The position numbers and the translations under genes were made by a program. A stretch of 64,000 nt of DNA from Marsupella aquatica (lineage: Eukaryota; Marchantiophyta). Location of the stretch: positions 11,842,001 to 11,906,000 of the forward strand of contig OZ316892.1 of assembly GCA_973895155.1 (NCBI GenBank). Direction: 5' to 3'. Numbering within the stretch: the stretch's first letter is position 1; every line of letters begins with the position of its first letter. Positions 1 through 11,417 of this stretch are shown here, one piece after another. The notes under the pieces are model-generated. The model saw only the letters and a program-made list of their open reading frames with translations. It searched no databases and was not told the DNA's origin.

Positions 1-685
1 CCTTGCGTTTTGCACAGTCGGCCATCCCGTTCACGGCATCGCTCTCAAAGTCATACACTGTGAGCAGTTTCCGATTCACATGAAAAGGATAGGATTCCGC
101 TAGAAGCTTGAACGCCGTTCCTCTACTGGCCGTAAAGACCATGCTGTATTCCGTGTCATTTATGTTCAAGTAATCCATCACCCGCTTCCTAATGCAAAAT
201 TCAGCTGTCCGCTCGTGCGCCGTTCCATGGAGGGCGTGCGTGGCGAGATTTGCAGCAACATACGCCAAGCCGAACGACGAAGTTGCTTTGTTGACGATCT
301 GTTGATAGTAAGAGAACAGGCCGAACCCACAGTAGTCCATACAAACATGTTGGTTCTCCTCTAGATGAAAGAATTCTCGATCTCGGAGGTCGTCAACCTC
401 CAGAGTCTCGGAGTAGCCCGGGTAGCTGCATAGAAAGGAGTCGTAGGCCGCTTCTATGGATGGCAGAGATCCAGGATTCGTATAAACTTCGTCCTGGGCG
501 CCTTTCGCGGTTGCCTTGAGGAACTCTCGCCGAACTTCGAAACGAACCAGAGATGTTCTGTTGACACTACTCTTATTACGACTCCTGCTGTTGCCATTTC
601 CACTTGCCTCACCACTCGTGGACCTGTCCGGAGGCTCTGGATCAATGTCCTTCCCAGTTTTATGCTGCCTGAAGAGAGTTGGCAT
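1..685 (-). CDS. MOCOS-like PLP-dependent transferase-fold protein, 5' part (runs off window)
   Basis: The minus strand reads open from an ATG at 685 to position 1, giving 228 codons; the gene continues beyond the window. Recognisable family blocks are NPGSLPSIEAAYDSFL (about residue 80), MDYCGFGLFSYYQQ (about 115), MDYLNI and FTASRGTAFKLLAESYPF (about 185-200). These match the plant molybdenum-cofactor-sulfurase-like family (aminotransferase class V fold; Arabidopsis At2g23520, At4g37100 and At5g66950 type). The PLP-lysine region and any MOSC domain lie outside the window, so catalytic competence cannot be judged. An in-frame TAA sits about 60 bases upstream of the chosen ATG, with no other Met between. 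The N-terminal 60 residues are Ser/Asn/Arg-rich and unconserved. The family is easy to recognise, but its biochemical substrate is not established by this sequence. Confidence 0.85.
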   Translation of the reverse strand, partial: MPTLFRQHKTGKDIDPEPPDRSTSGEASGNGNSRSRNKSSVNRTSLVRFEVRREFLKATAKGAQDEVYTNPGSLPSIEAAYDSFLCSYPGYSETLEVDDLRDREFFHLEENQHVCMDYCGFGLFSYYQQIVNKATSSFGLAYVAANLATHALHGTAHERTAEFCIRKRVMDYLNINDTEYSMVFTASRGTAFKLLAESYPFHVNRKLLTVYDFESDAVNGMADCAKRK

Positions 686-2650
686 TCTCTTCGGCTTGGC
701 CTTCCTGCCGCTAAAGCAGGTTATTTTCTTGAATGTCTCCAGTGATTACTATCTCTACACGCACCGGTCTAGGAAGTTCAGGGTCCTGATTCCGCCTATT
801 ACGCTGCCCAATTTCTGACTTCCATAGTTTCCCAGTTCCGTAGAGGTGTTCGAGCTCCGTATCTGACTATCCCCGTGCACACTACAGCGTCCCATTTCGC
901 CTTTTGATCAAGCTCCATGTGTATGATTCCTTTCCCCACTCCTCCGTACTGAAAAAGGTGGGGCATCATTAGCAGAGGGGTGCCATCACACACCAAACTC
1001 GAAAGTGTTGCCAGCCGATTCCTTGGAGCAGGCACTGAAAGGGCATGCGAAGACAGAATCAGTTCTCCCTATCGCAAGTACTTGTTCCCAAGCCCAGAAA
1101 ATCAACCGCTACGAGGAGATTGGGGCCGAGCTAAAGGAGAAGGACCTGGTGGCAAGTCAGGGGAGCTACCCAAGGCACCGTAGCTGGGGAAGCACTCAGC
1201 AATGGCTACGAGAGGCAAACTGCAACTCTATTTCTTGCATGGTGTCCACCAGGATAGCCGAGGGCAAAGAGATCCGACTGCTCAGAGGGGTGCCATCACA
1301 CACCAAACTCGAAAGTGTTGCCAGCCGATTTTGGAGCAGGCACTGAAAGGGCATGCGCAGACAGAATCAATTAATACCAAGACCAACAGCCTGATCCGCA
1401 AGCTCTCTCCTCCCTGGAACCTGCCTTCTTCGCTCCCGAATTTCTGATGGGCTGAGGGACAAGTTTAACAAGACGGTGGACCCACGGAATGGATGTCTTG
1501 CAAGGCCGAAAGTGGAAGAAGGGCATGCAACAAAGGGAGGGTAAGCACTGACAGACCTGGTAAAGCCTCCTGGGAGATGCGCAATTTCTTCAATCCGACA
1601 CCAAAGACTACAGCGAGAAGAAATACCGCGCTCAGGGGCCGAGGGTGGCACCGTAAAATGACATAATCGACTGCCGAAAGAATAATTCCAGAGCTTCAGG
1701 GCCGAGACAACAGGAGAAACGACGAGGGCACAGCATTGTGCCGATATCAGCAAAGAGCCAAGGGTCGAGGCAATTTCGCCAAAGGAAGATGACGCACAAA
1801 GCTCGGACAAAGGCAGCGACAGCCAATCAGGCAAATTAATGCAGCTTGCACGAGACAGGTGCTCTTTCCAACACCAACACAGTTGAAAGGCACAGAGGAC
1901 ACCACTACAGTAGCAGCAGTAGTACGCGCATGGCAGCAAACGCGACCGGCATCATCAGCTGTGTCTCGAAAACAAAACCTACAAGGTGTGGACTGTGGAG
2001 GCCTGCAGAGCCCAACATCTAGCCCACCTCGTCGAGAATCCGTTCTGACCGAACCAAACAAACAGAGAACAAATCATTCCAGGTATGTGGGGAGCTCACC
2101 ACTACTGTAGGGAGAACCAAACATCGTCCTTGACTGTCCATGAATCAACCAGCAGTCCAGGACCTTGACTGACGACACCCTTCCTCCCTCAACACTCTTC
2201 GTCCTTAATAGCCACTGTTCTCGTTTCAACATCACCAGTGACAATCAATCATTGGTATCTCAGTGATCACTCTCGCTCTCGCTCTCGCTCTGCTGACCGA
2301 ACAGGTAAGACGATCTTCACTCAAAAGGCAGCTTCTGCTTTAAAGAAAAATAATAGAAACGAAAGGTTCCAAAAAGGTCCAAAATGATGGTACTGCATTC
2401 ACAGCGGTAGTTGAAAAGAAAACAAAAGAAAAAAAAACTGTACTGTTGTGCAACTGTCCACTAAAAACAAAAGTACTCTTGTCCAACTGCAGTCCTTGAG
2501 TAAGCTTGTTTATATTATATTTTCAATTTTTGAAGGGATAAGGCACAGAGCCAAAAGCTGCATTAAGCTTCATTAAGTACAGCCTTGTTTGGTTTGGGCT
2601 TTCACCAACAGCCTGGGAACGACTTCCTGACACAGTTGTGATGCTGGACT
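686..2650. other. Upstream spacer of the MOCOS-like gene
   Basis: I see no convincing gene here. Overlapping open frames occur on both strands but none has a recognisable domain. The stretch holds the promoter side of the minus-strand MOCOS-like gene, a dispersed 85-bp direct repeat (see separate entry) and a short (CTCTCG)n tract near 2266-2292. A-rich low-complexity sequence follows at about 2340-2530. Confidence 0.5.
973..1369. repeat. Pair of ~87-bp direct repeats
   Basis: The segments 973-1061 and 1283-1369 are nearly identical, including GGTGCCATCACACACC and GGCACTGAAAGGGCATGCG. They are separated by about 220 bp of unrelated sequence. The first copy carries two extra bases in the middle. 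No terminal inverted repeat or obvious target duplication was seen at their edges, so this looks like a local or template-switch duplication rather than a transposon. Confidence 0.85.
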
Positions 2651-2869
2651 TTGAATTTCACTCTACGTAAGGAGAGTACATAGATCTGGCGAAGCCACGA
2701 GCGCGTTCAAAACGGGAGGTGTTTGTAAAAATCCATGCTTCTTCTCTTGAGTTCTTTTGCAGCTGTTGGGGACTCTCCGGTTCTTCGGTCTTCTTTGGTT
2801 TACCGTTTGTTTTCCTCCTTTGTTGGGTCCCCTGTCTGTGGTATCTCCTGCTTGTTTGTTCTTTGGGCG

Positions 2870-3068
2870 ACAAGGAGTAAGAGTTTGGCAAAAATCACCC
2901 AGCAACAAATCGCTGGCTAGTGGAGTTGCCATTCAGACAGGATAGTTTTAACTACTGTAGCTCATGTAAGTACACAAGGAGTAAGAGTTTGGCAAAAATC
3001 GACAGCCACAAATGGCTGGCTAGTGGAGTTGCCATTCAGACAGGATAATTTTAACTAGCTCATGTAAG
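2870..3068. repeat. 104-bp tandem duplication
   Basis: Two adjacent copies (2870-2973 and 2974-3068) share ACAAGGAGTAAGAGTTTGGC at the start, GGCTAGTGGAGTTGCCATTC in the middle and CTCATGTAAG at the end. They differ by a few substitutions and a small indel. The sequence is noncoding as far as I can see. Confidence 0.9.
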
Positions 3069-3724
3069 GAGGGATTCATCCTTCGTCCACGTGTTGCCTA
3101 TCTTTGACCCTCGTGATACATATTTTGTGCAGCTTCCAGGAAAGGTTAACATTGCACGTAGTTAAGCAGGTTGCTCGTATGTTCCGTGGCGGGTGGTGGG
3201 GCTTGAAAGGAAGTGGGTAGGGTCAATTGAATTGATGGATGTGATTTACCACTCATCACAACCTTGGTACCTTTCCTTTCCACGGGGATGAGCATAATCG
3301 ATCTCAATCTTACACAGAGCGGAGAGCCGTGTCTCTCTTTACGGCATTCAAACCTAAGTTCCATGAATGAGAACGCCAAACTCCAGACACACAAGTAATC
3401 TCGATAGATGGGGTCGGCACACAGTATCGGACGGCTAATTGGAGAGCTTCACTTGCTAAACAATAGAGGCTCTCATAACATTTCGTCGAGCACGAAACAT
3501 GTGGCAAACTTTTGGCAAAAGTTCGAACAGTGGCAATAAGTCGATCACTGCTTGGCCGTCATCTTCCACCCTGTACAAAGGTGTCGTGCCATCTTTTCAT
3601 ATCTACTGGAGAATCAAAACATTCAATCCGAGAATTTCTCCGGGAGCATAGCATTTATTCGCCAGTGGTATCTATCTTGAAGTGAAGCGCGTCACTCGAA
3701 ACCCTTGTTCATCGTTGAGGGTCT

Positions 3725-3842
3725 GCAATCAACTCACTCGTAAAGTCTATAGGGAAGTCAGGTTACCGGCATATAAACATTTGTGGAGGTGCAATCAACT
3801 CACTCGTAATTTCCATAGGAGGCACATAAACATTTATGGAGA
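3725..3842. repeat. ~66-bp imperfect tandem duplication
   Basis: GCAATCAACTCACTCGTAA starts two adjacent units at 3725 and 3791. Both units then run through CATATAAACATTTGTGGA / CACATAAACATTTATGGA. The second unit is about 10 bp shorter. Confidence 0.8.
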
Positions 3843-4084
3843 CCAGACTTGCATTATCTTATACAAGGAGCCCTATGCGCGTGGGTTGCAGGGCATTTAT
3901 GGGACAGGGTGGGGAATCATATTGTGTCCGGGGGTGCCTATTTCCTTCATCAATGGTTAGGGAAAACAGTCTAACAAATGCAACACTTGTGGATCTTTCC
4001 CACCCAAGAGTTTTTTTGTATTGGGACAAAGAACTAAAAAATGCGGGATCCCTTACTATAGTTGTAGATAAGCGTATGACTAAC

Positions 4085-4200
4085 ACCTAGAATCGAGAGG
4101 TACTTGGTTCAATCCCCCCTCCACACCCAAGGGTGAGGCTCAGTGTGTGTGTGGGGTGGGGTGGGGTGGGGTGGGGTGCAGTGTAGTGTAGTGTACTGAT
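4085..4200 (+). repeat. tRNA-like B-box module followed by GT/GGGGT simple repeats (SINE-like remnant)
   Basis: A perfect pol III B-box core (GGTTCAATCCC, about 4108-4118) is followed by a C-rich stretch, (GT)n and then five consecutive GGGGT units at about 4152-4177. The downstream GTGTAGTGTA run is also repetitive. No credible cloverleaf folds, so it is not called a tRNA. Similar B-box plus G/T-rich arrangements occur in minus orientation near 7.63 kb and 53.45 kb, which suggests a tRNA-derived SINE family. Confidence 0.4.
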
Positions 4201-5797
4201 GGGAGTATTGGTTACTCTTCAGCCCCTTGCTCGGCTTCTTTGGGGCCATGGTTTAACCCTCTCTCCCTCCTTGTTTGGGTCTATGTCGAATCCCTTATAG
4301 CTACCCTATACAATTGCATGCTCTGGAGCAGAAGGTCAATCCTCTGTTGGATGTGTCTCTTTTCGGCTTTGAAAGGAAAAATAAGAACATGAGTAGCTCC
4401 TGCTGGTCTTTTTCTTTGTAGTTTATGGGAGGTCCCATTGCTACCCCTTTTGCCAGTCTGGCTGCTAGGCTCCAAGTCTCATTATCCTAGGCAGCCTCCT
4501 GGAGTCTCAAAACTTTATGAGAAAAAAGAGTGTCTGGGGTTACACTGACCCATGGCCTGTTCAGGAGGTTCAATCTCAAAATTGTACCTGGAAAAGAGTG
4601 TCCCGAGTTAAGCTAGGTTGCTGACCAATGGCCTGTTTGGGGGCCATAATTGTAGCCCCCTCAGGGATCAGAGCCACAACCTCCTCCAGGGCATGAGTTA
4701 CCATACTCATAAACCATGGAAAAACCATTGTTAAATAAAGTCTTGTAGGTAACAAAAATTACCTGTGCATAACCATTTCTATCTCAGGCTGCTATTTTCT
4801 CACAGTCTTTTGCCCAAAAGATTATCGTGGGATCAGGATAACCTTTTCTGGACATTAATTACGCCCCAAAATAGAGATCTGTGGGGGCCACAGATCAGCT
4901 TGTTCTCACATTCCGGACACAGGGCTACAACCTAGTAACCCCTGCCCAGACCTCAGTTGTCCTAAACTTGACCATGCATAACTGCAAGGCCACCTGTCAT
5001 TTCTCTCCTATCCTGCTCTTCGTACTTATGACAGACAAACCATGGAATAACCGTGGTTACTCAACCATCGTCAGGTTATTGATCCCCACGGGGATATTAC
5101 CACATCAGAAGGCTACTGTGGCATCCTGTTTAGGATGTACAGCAGTTTTGCATGATTGTCCATAACTCCACATAAAGACATGATTGTGAGAGCAATATTC
5201 GAGAGGAAACTATGCCTTTTGAGAATCCAACGAACTTTTTACCAGTGAACTGGATCTCCGCACATCCCTGACTTTCTACACACGCATTCAATGTTGGGCG
5301 CTTCTGGGAAGGAACAGACACAGCAGTAATGAAAGACAGTTGGGATCCATATGATATACTGATCTCGCCTGAGACTAATATTCTCGCTACTAAGCTTCAA
5401 AGGCGCAGCCAAACCTACCAATAATGAGCTTCCACTGGACAGACACAACCCACTGATGAGCTTCCAATTTGCAAACCATGCTCTCTCCTCTGCTCGTTCC
5501 CACTTCCCAGCCGAAGTTGCGTAGATGATGACCGTGTGCATTGACATCAGCGGAGACATTGTGGATGGTGTCGGATCCCAAGTAGGGCAGTTGAATTCTG
5601 AGAAGCATCAGCGTTTCCCATGTTCTGAATGACAGCCAGTTGCCATCCCGTTCTTACCATCCTGTGAAGCTCCCATTATGTTCGCACTGAGCTTGCTTAT
5701 TAGACCATTCTGCAGGTGAAGTCGCCATTGGAGTAGTCGATCGGTGATTATGGCGAGAAGGCTGGCAAAGTGTATTCTGCAGCTGCATTGTATTCAC
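4201..5797. other. Spacer without recognisable gene
   Basis: The open frames here are short and lack motifs. Nothing beyond low-level internal similarity was seen, such as the phrases AAACCATGGAA and GACCCATGGCCTG recurring around 4530-5050, which suggests an old decayed repeat. Confidence 0.4.
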
Positions 5798-6295
5798 ATT
5801 GAGGGTCATTGTTAACCCCATTGGTTATCAGTCATCCCATGTGGATGACGTTCAGCAGAGGGGGCTCATTGTTAACCCCACTAATTCTCACAACGAGCCT
5901 GAATTTACATTCTTTGAATATTAATAAAAATGATGGCAAAAATATATTCTATGCTAGTTATTTTGACGTACATAATATCTTATCTTTCTTTCCATCCACA
6001 TACATTTTGGTGAGACTCTAGAACCATGGTCTACAGGTTTCACTCTATAAGCCTACACCCCAACTCTAGATTCTTGTTGTGATCAGTTATATAGATGAGG
6101 CCCATTGTTAACCCATTAATTATCACAATGAGGCTCTTGTTAAACCATTGGTTGTCACCCATGTAAATAATGTTCTGCAATGAGACTCATTGTTAACCCA
6201 GTTAGTTATCAGTTACCCATGTCAGTGAAGTTCAGCAATGAGGCTTATTGTTGACCCATTATTTCTCAGTTACCCATGTCAGTGAAGCTCAGCCG
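5798..6295. repeat. Diverged ~60-bp minisatellite
   Basis: The phrase CTCATTGTTAACCC, or a close variant, recurs at about 5806, 5866, 6103, 6190 and 6246. It is usually followed by a TTATCAGTTACCCATG block and a GTTCAGCAATGAGG block. Five or six degenerate units are present, interrupted between about 5900 and 6090 by unrelated AT-rich sequence. No open frame spans it. Confidence 0.8.
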
Positions 6296-6299
6296 CCTA

Positions 6300-9200
6300 A
6301 CCGCACTCAAACAACATTTTCTAGAGATCCACATTTTCCTCTATGTGACGTTGCCAAATGAAAATTTATATAGAAAAATGCACTCCACTACTCTCGCTGA
6401 GTCTTTTCTTTTAATTTGGCAGCCCTACCGAGTCATCTCGACGGCCTTGCTAAGCAGGACAGTTCCAGATGCAAACGACTGAGGGGAGCAATTAATCCCT
6501 GATACGGGCAAATCTGGCTCCTAATGCAAATGACTGATAAGTGATGGGGTTGCAACACTCATTTGCAAACCAAAAAAAAGACTCATTTGCCAGGAGGGAT
6601 TCATATGACCACAACTAGTAGTACTTATTAGCTAACCAAACCACAGCTCTAAGACAACACAAAAGGAGTGAGAAACTAAGTTGTTTACAGAGTTGGATTG
6701 ATCTCATGGCAACTTAAACACGTGGCTTTCAGCTTGTGACACAAATGGGGGATGTGGCTCTTTGAAAATACTGAATCAGATGTGTTTGCATGTCCCAAAT
6801 TCCCCTAGGAATCATCTTTTTATTCAAGGTGGTATTTGGAAGAGCAGGGTAGAGTGGGAGGGAACTTTTGAGCAAGGTTTCTCACTACCTTGTGGTCCAC
6901 TAGAAGCATGAAGGAACCATTTCTTGCAAGGACAAACTTGTGGGAAGGCCATGGTCTTGTAAAGAGAAATGCAGAAGCTCATTTGCTTTGGATGGCTCAG
7001 ATTTAATGGATCAACAAATTTTGTTTGGCTACTGCCACCCTTGTTTTGCAAATTGCCTTAACTGGCACTCACATAAAGAAAAGCCCAAATAAGCTGAAGG
7101 TTTGACAAGATGCTTGGATGGAATCATAGAACCCAAATAAACATAAATCAAGGAAAAAAAACTCTCCTTCACATTATTATAGCTTTTTTAAAGTACTTTA
7201 CTCCTGTTTTGTTACACTATGTTTTGGATTGTCCATTCAAGCCTCCAGAACCAGCCTTTGTGTCTAGGGACAAACTTTTGGTTCAGCAAGGAATTCAGAA
7301 TGTGGCAGTTGAGGATTACATAGATTATAACTTGATGAGTTGTTGCATATGACAAAGGTGTAAGTCATTCTAATGACTTTCAATTGTGGGTTGTGTGGCA
7401 AAACTTATAAGGCAGTGTCATAAGAATGTCTAAAAGAAAATTAAGTCATACAAGAGTCATACTCTAGTACTAATAGTGGGCAGAATGAGGGGTCTTTCCT
7501 ACTAGTGGGACCCCAACATGAGAGGTGGTCCAGGACACACAATCAATAGCTTATTGAAATGGTTGCAAGGCACTTTGACCCAACCAACACATACGTACAC
7601 ACACTGATACTCTCCCACACCTAGTGACAGACGGGGACCCGAACCTGATGGTGGTCCCAAGTCTCAATTCCCAGATGCAAGATCTTTTGAGAAGACTACA
7701 AGGTCACATCACATAAATTTGCAGCATTGAATATGAAGACAATTTTTACTTTCATAGGCTCTTAAACCACTGTGTAGATTTTCTCTTTATATTGTTGTCG
7801 GGATTGTTGGTGCAGGTTATACTCTTGAACAACATGGAGGCAATGGGTTACAGATATTTATAATCCACTGGACAGCAATGCCTAATGAAGTTGTATTGTC
7901 TGTAGTATATTGGAGGTATGAAGTTAGATTTTCTGAAATCTGGTCACATGTTTCAGGCTTATTAGAGCACTCCTGATCATGCTCTCTAGATTTAACACCA
8001 TCAAACTTTCATTGACTGAACGACGTGAAGTCAAGTGGTGGGATCCAAAACTTTGATCCTAGATCCCAGGGTAGTGTCATCAGGAATAATAGGACCACAA
8101 TTGGGAACATACAGTCTACTCTCTCTAAGTGCACACTCTCAGGAAGAAGCAGAGTTTGCACTATGTGATAAGTGCAGCATTGGAGATCTTGGACTTATAG
8201 GTAATCGCCTGTGGATACTTGTGGTTTGCACCATGTGATAAGTGCGGCAACAACTCTTATTGCTAATTACATGTATATGCATTCTTGTAGGGAGTTTTGT
8301 TATGTGTTTGTCATCTACTAGAGACCTCAAAATACAAATGAAAAGTACAAGAAATTTGTGGAATTGTAGGGGAAAATGGAATTGTAAACCAGATTTTGTA
8401 CTTATGGAGAGTGCACCTAGACAAAGTGGACTGTACAAGGAATGTAGGGGATCTGGGAAGGTTAGTGCGGTAGCTGAGAAGGAGGGAACCAGGTTGGAGG
8501 CACAACTAAACAGGTTTTTGGTCACAGGCCTGGTATCTTACTATTTGGTATACACCTCCTGGTGTGAGTACTCGTTTGGCCAGTGTTTCTTTTATTTTAA
8601 AAATTAGCCAGATTCCTTCGCCACTTCACTAAAATTGCCACATATTTTAGGTCTCATTAGCCAGTTCCCCACCACCCACAAGGTCCACTAGTCGCAATCT
8701 GATGGTTCTCCTTAAATCTAGGGAGATCTCACACATATATAAATTTAGGAAATTGACATAAGGGATTTGCTTAGGTTCTCCTTCTTGAGACAAGGTAGCA
8801 TTTGCCACCCTGGTGAATTCTACATACCCTCAAAAATTACCCTGGTATGGCTAACCAAACCATGTTTGAGAGATGCTGATGGTCCCTTAACGTCATCAAG
8901 TTAGCACGAAACGATTAGTTGAGTTCATTCAAGTGAAAGGTTTGAAGATTCCGGTACAAGTTACCCAAACCTACCTATGAACCGTATCCCTTGTTTCTCA
9001 TGGTGGCCATGGCTTTGTGTTGACTTGCAATGAACCTACATTGTACTCTGATGTTTAATGACTGTGCACATTGCATGGCAGCTACATAAACCCCTAGTGG
9101 GTTTGGACCATATTGTTTAGTGGGTTTGGTCAACACCCAGTTGGACCTGACGTTTGCATTAGCTCACTGCTACATATTGACTACTTTTGCATTAGCTTAT

Positions 9201-9370
9201 TGCTACGTATTGACCGAGTTGGAACTGACTTTTGCTTAATTTAGTGGTATTGTTCGCATCCTAGGGTTGGTAAGTTCCCAGTAAGGTAATCAACAAAAGT
9301 TTACAGATTTGTCCTGTTACAGATTTGTCCTGTTTTGCCAATGTCACCTTTCGTGTAATCAGATCTATGT
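6300..9370. other. AT-rich spacer, no gene supported
   Basis: The longest open frame (8242-8607, 121 codons) has a hydrophobic start but no family motif and an unremarkable composition, so I do not call it. A SINE-like module in minus orientation lies near 7600-7700, and a short repeated phrase (ATGTGATAAGTGC) occurs at 8164 and 8235. The rest shows nothing I can name. Confidence 0.4.
7590..7700 (-). repeat. SINE-like module with B box (minus strand)
   Basis: On the minus strand, AGGTTCGGGTCCCC (around 7640) matches the RNA polymerase III B-box consensus. It is preceded by GGAATTGAGACTTGGGACC and followed by a GT-rich tail (the CACACAC-rich stretch near 7595 on the plus strand). Together with the related modules at 4.1 and 53.45 kb, it suggests a dispersed tRNA-derived SINE. 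Boundaries are uncertain and no cloverleaf was folded. Confidence 0.35.
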
Positions 9371-9376
9371 AAATTG

Positions 9377-10545
9377 AAGGTTGACCTTCAGATTCTGGCT
9401 AGTGGGGTTTGTGGCTAGGTGGAAAACCTAATGTTGCCAAACATGGTAATTGCTTTTTGGAGAGATGTAGTATAATGATTTTTTGCCACTAAAAAAGTGA
9501 TGGGTTGGGAGATTTTTTAGGTTTAGCTTGATCCGGGTAGTCTGGTAGTGTGCAGATTTCCTTTCGACAGATGCCCCTGCATTTTGGTTGACCTTCACAT
9601 TCTGGCTAATGGGGTCTGTGGCTAGGTAGAAAACCTTTTTCCAAAGTGGCGAAAACTTGTTGGAGAGGAGTAATCTTTGCCACTGGTCCAATAGTCAGAT
9701 TTCCCCTACATTTAAGGTTGACCTTCACACTCTGGCTAATGGGGTATGTGGCTAGGTGGAAAACCTAGTGTTAAAACTTTATGGAGAGGCGTGCCACTTT
9801 AAAAAAGCACTGGGTTGGAGATGACTTAGTTTTAACTTGAACCAAGTAGTCTAAAGTTTTCCTGTAGTCAGATCTCCCTGCACTTAAATTGACGTTCAGA
9901 TTTTGACTAATGGGGTCCGAGGCTAGGTGGAAAACCTATTTTTGCCAAAGTGGCAAAACCTCTGTGGAGAGGCGTAATTTTCACCTCTGAAAAAAGCGTT
10001 GGAGATGTTCTAGTTTTTGCTCGAACCAGGTAGTCTGGTAGTGTACAGTTTTACTAGAATCTGATCTCCTTGCATTTAGGTTGACCTTTGGCTAATGGGG
10101 TCTATGGCTGGGTGGATAACCTATTTCTGCCAAAAGTGGCTAATAAACTCTTTGGAGAGGTGTAATTGTCGCCAATGAAAATGGCTCTGGTAGTGTAAGT
10201 TTTACTATAGTCAGATCTCCCTGCATTTTGGTTGATCTTCCCCATTCTGGGTAATGCGGTCTCTGGCTAGGGGGCAAACCTATTTTCGCCGAAGTGGCGA
10301 AAACATGTCGAGAGGTGTAATTTTCGCCACTGAAAAAAGCGTTGGGAGATGTCTTACTGTAGTCTGGCAAACCTTTATTTGCCAAAGTGGCGAAAACATG
10401 TCCAGAGGTGTAACTTTCGCCAGTGGAAAAAGCGTTTGGAGATGTCTTACTGTAGTTTGGCAAACCGATATTTGCCAAAGTGGCGAAAACATGTCGAGAC
10501 GTGTAATTTTTCGCCACGGAAAAAAGCGTTTGGAGATGTGTTAGT
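9377..10545. repeat. Degenerate tandem satellite with hairpin-forming units
   Basis: Units begin with GTTGACCTT or a close variant at about 9380, 9587, 9717, 9889, 10079 and 10231. Each continues with CTGGCTAATGGGGT, GGCTAGGTGGAAAACCT, a GTGGCGAAAAC block and an AAAAAGCG-TTGGAGATG block. Spacing varies from about 130 to 210 bp. From 10283 the array switches to three compact ~93-bp units (to 10540). Inside these units AGTGGCGAAAA and TTTTCGCCACT form 11-bp inverted arms around a 17-base loop (10293-10303 and 10321-10331). Short open frames across it on both strands are by-products of the periodicity. Confidence 0.85.
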
Positions 10546-11417
10546 TTTGGGGGAGTTTTGGTAATGTACAGTACGAGGCAGGTATGATAGGCAGGAAGCT
10601 CAAGACGCGTTGGTTGTGGCCTACGAGGACTGTTGTGTGTCGAGGACGACGAACGAGGAGCACACGAGAAGACCTCGACGAAGCTCGCTCTCTCTCGCTC
10701 ACTCGCTCACTCGCTCTCACTCGCTCAAGCAATGCCGTGAGGAATGCTTTTAGGGTTTAAGTTCGTGTTGCAGCTGGAAACCGACGAGCTCGGCTCTGTA
10801 CACGGACAGCAAAAGTTGTCGGATCAGAGGTGGTGCAGGACCATCGCTTGAAAACGGAGCGGTCACGTTGCGGGAGCAGCTTGGAATTGGTGTTTTTGTT
10901 TTTGTTTCTGTGGATGGGATATGTGGCCTGTGTCATCTGCGGAGTATGGGAGTGGAGCTGACTGGGTGCGTTTCGGATTCGACGACCGCGAAGAGGACGG
11001 TAACAGATTTCGTTGTGGCAAGAAGCGGTGATGAGTTTTGTTAGAGGGGCTTGTGGAGAGCATTCGTCGTCGGAGGTTGTTGATGTTGTCGTTCTTGTGC
11101 GGAACTTCGGCTCCACGGCAAGTTGGAGTTCCCCGATTCGACTAATTTGCCAGGGAATGCATTTGGCGTCGTGTGTGGTTGCTTATGAAGGACAGGGTTA
11201 GCAAGTTCTGTCAATTTCTGTCAAACTGTTTGTATCATGGCTTTGAAGAGTTTAAAAGACCTAGTCGGCAAGGGTAAGATGTCACCTTAGTTGGGGATAT
11301 AGCCACAAGGGAGCCTTTCCGATCCTTGTAGGTGCTCTCGTTCTGGAAATTGGTCAGCTTTGATATACCCGACAGGCAGTTCGAGTAAGGCGGAGAGGGA
11401 AAGATAGTTATGCAAGT
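10546..11417 (+). promoter_or_regulatory. Promoter and 5' leader region of the Raf-like kinase
   Basis: This stretch separates the satellite from the kinase ORF. It contains a pyrimidine-rich (CTCACTCG)n/(CTCTCG)n tract at about 10687-10730, typical of plant core-promoter or leader Y-patches, but no clear TATA box that I trust. An upstream ATG at 11410 lies eight bases before the kinase ATG in another frame. Its reading frame (about 36 codons) terminates inside the kinase coding region. Confidence 0.45.

Noticed and set aside
1367-1939. 190-codon minus-strand open frame
   Set aside because: The product is Cys/Ser/Leu-rich with no recognisable domain. It overlaps the direct-repeat region, and other frames are equally open.
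4085-4135. Possible tRNA gene
   Set aside because: A B-box match is present, but the T-stem, acceptor stem and anticodon arm do not pair.
8242-8607. 121-codon open frame with a hydrophobic N terminus
   Set aside because: No family motif, no supporting splice or neighbour context, and composition like the surrounding spacer.
10140-10564. Overlapping open frames on both strands with repeated peptides
   Set aside because: They follow the period of the hairpin satellite and exist in several frames at once, which is a repeat artefact.
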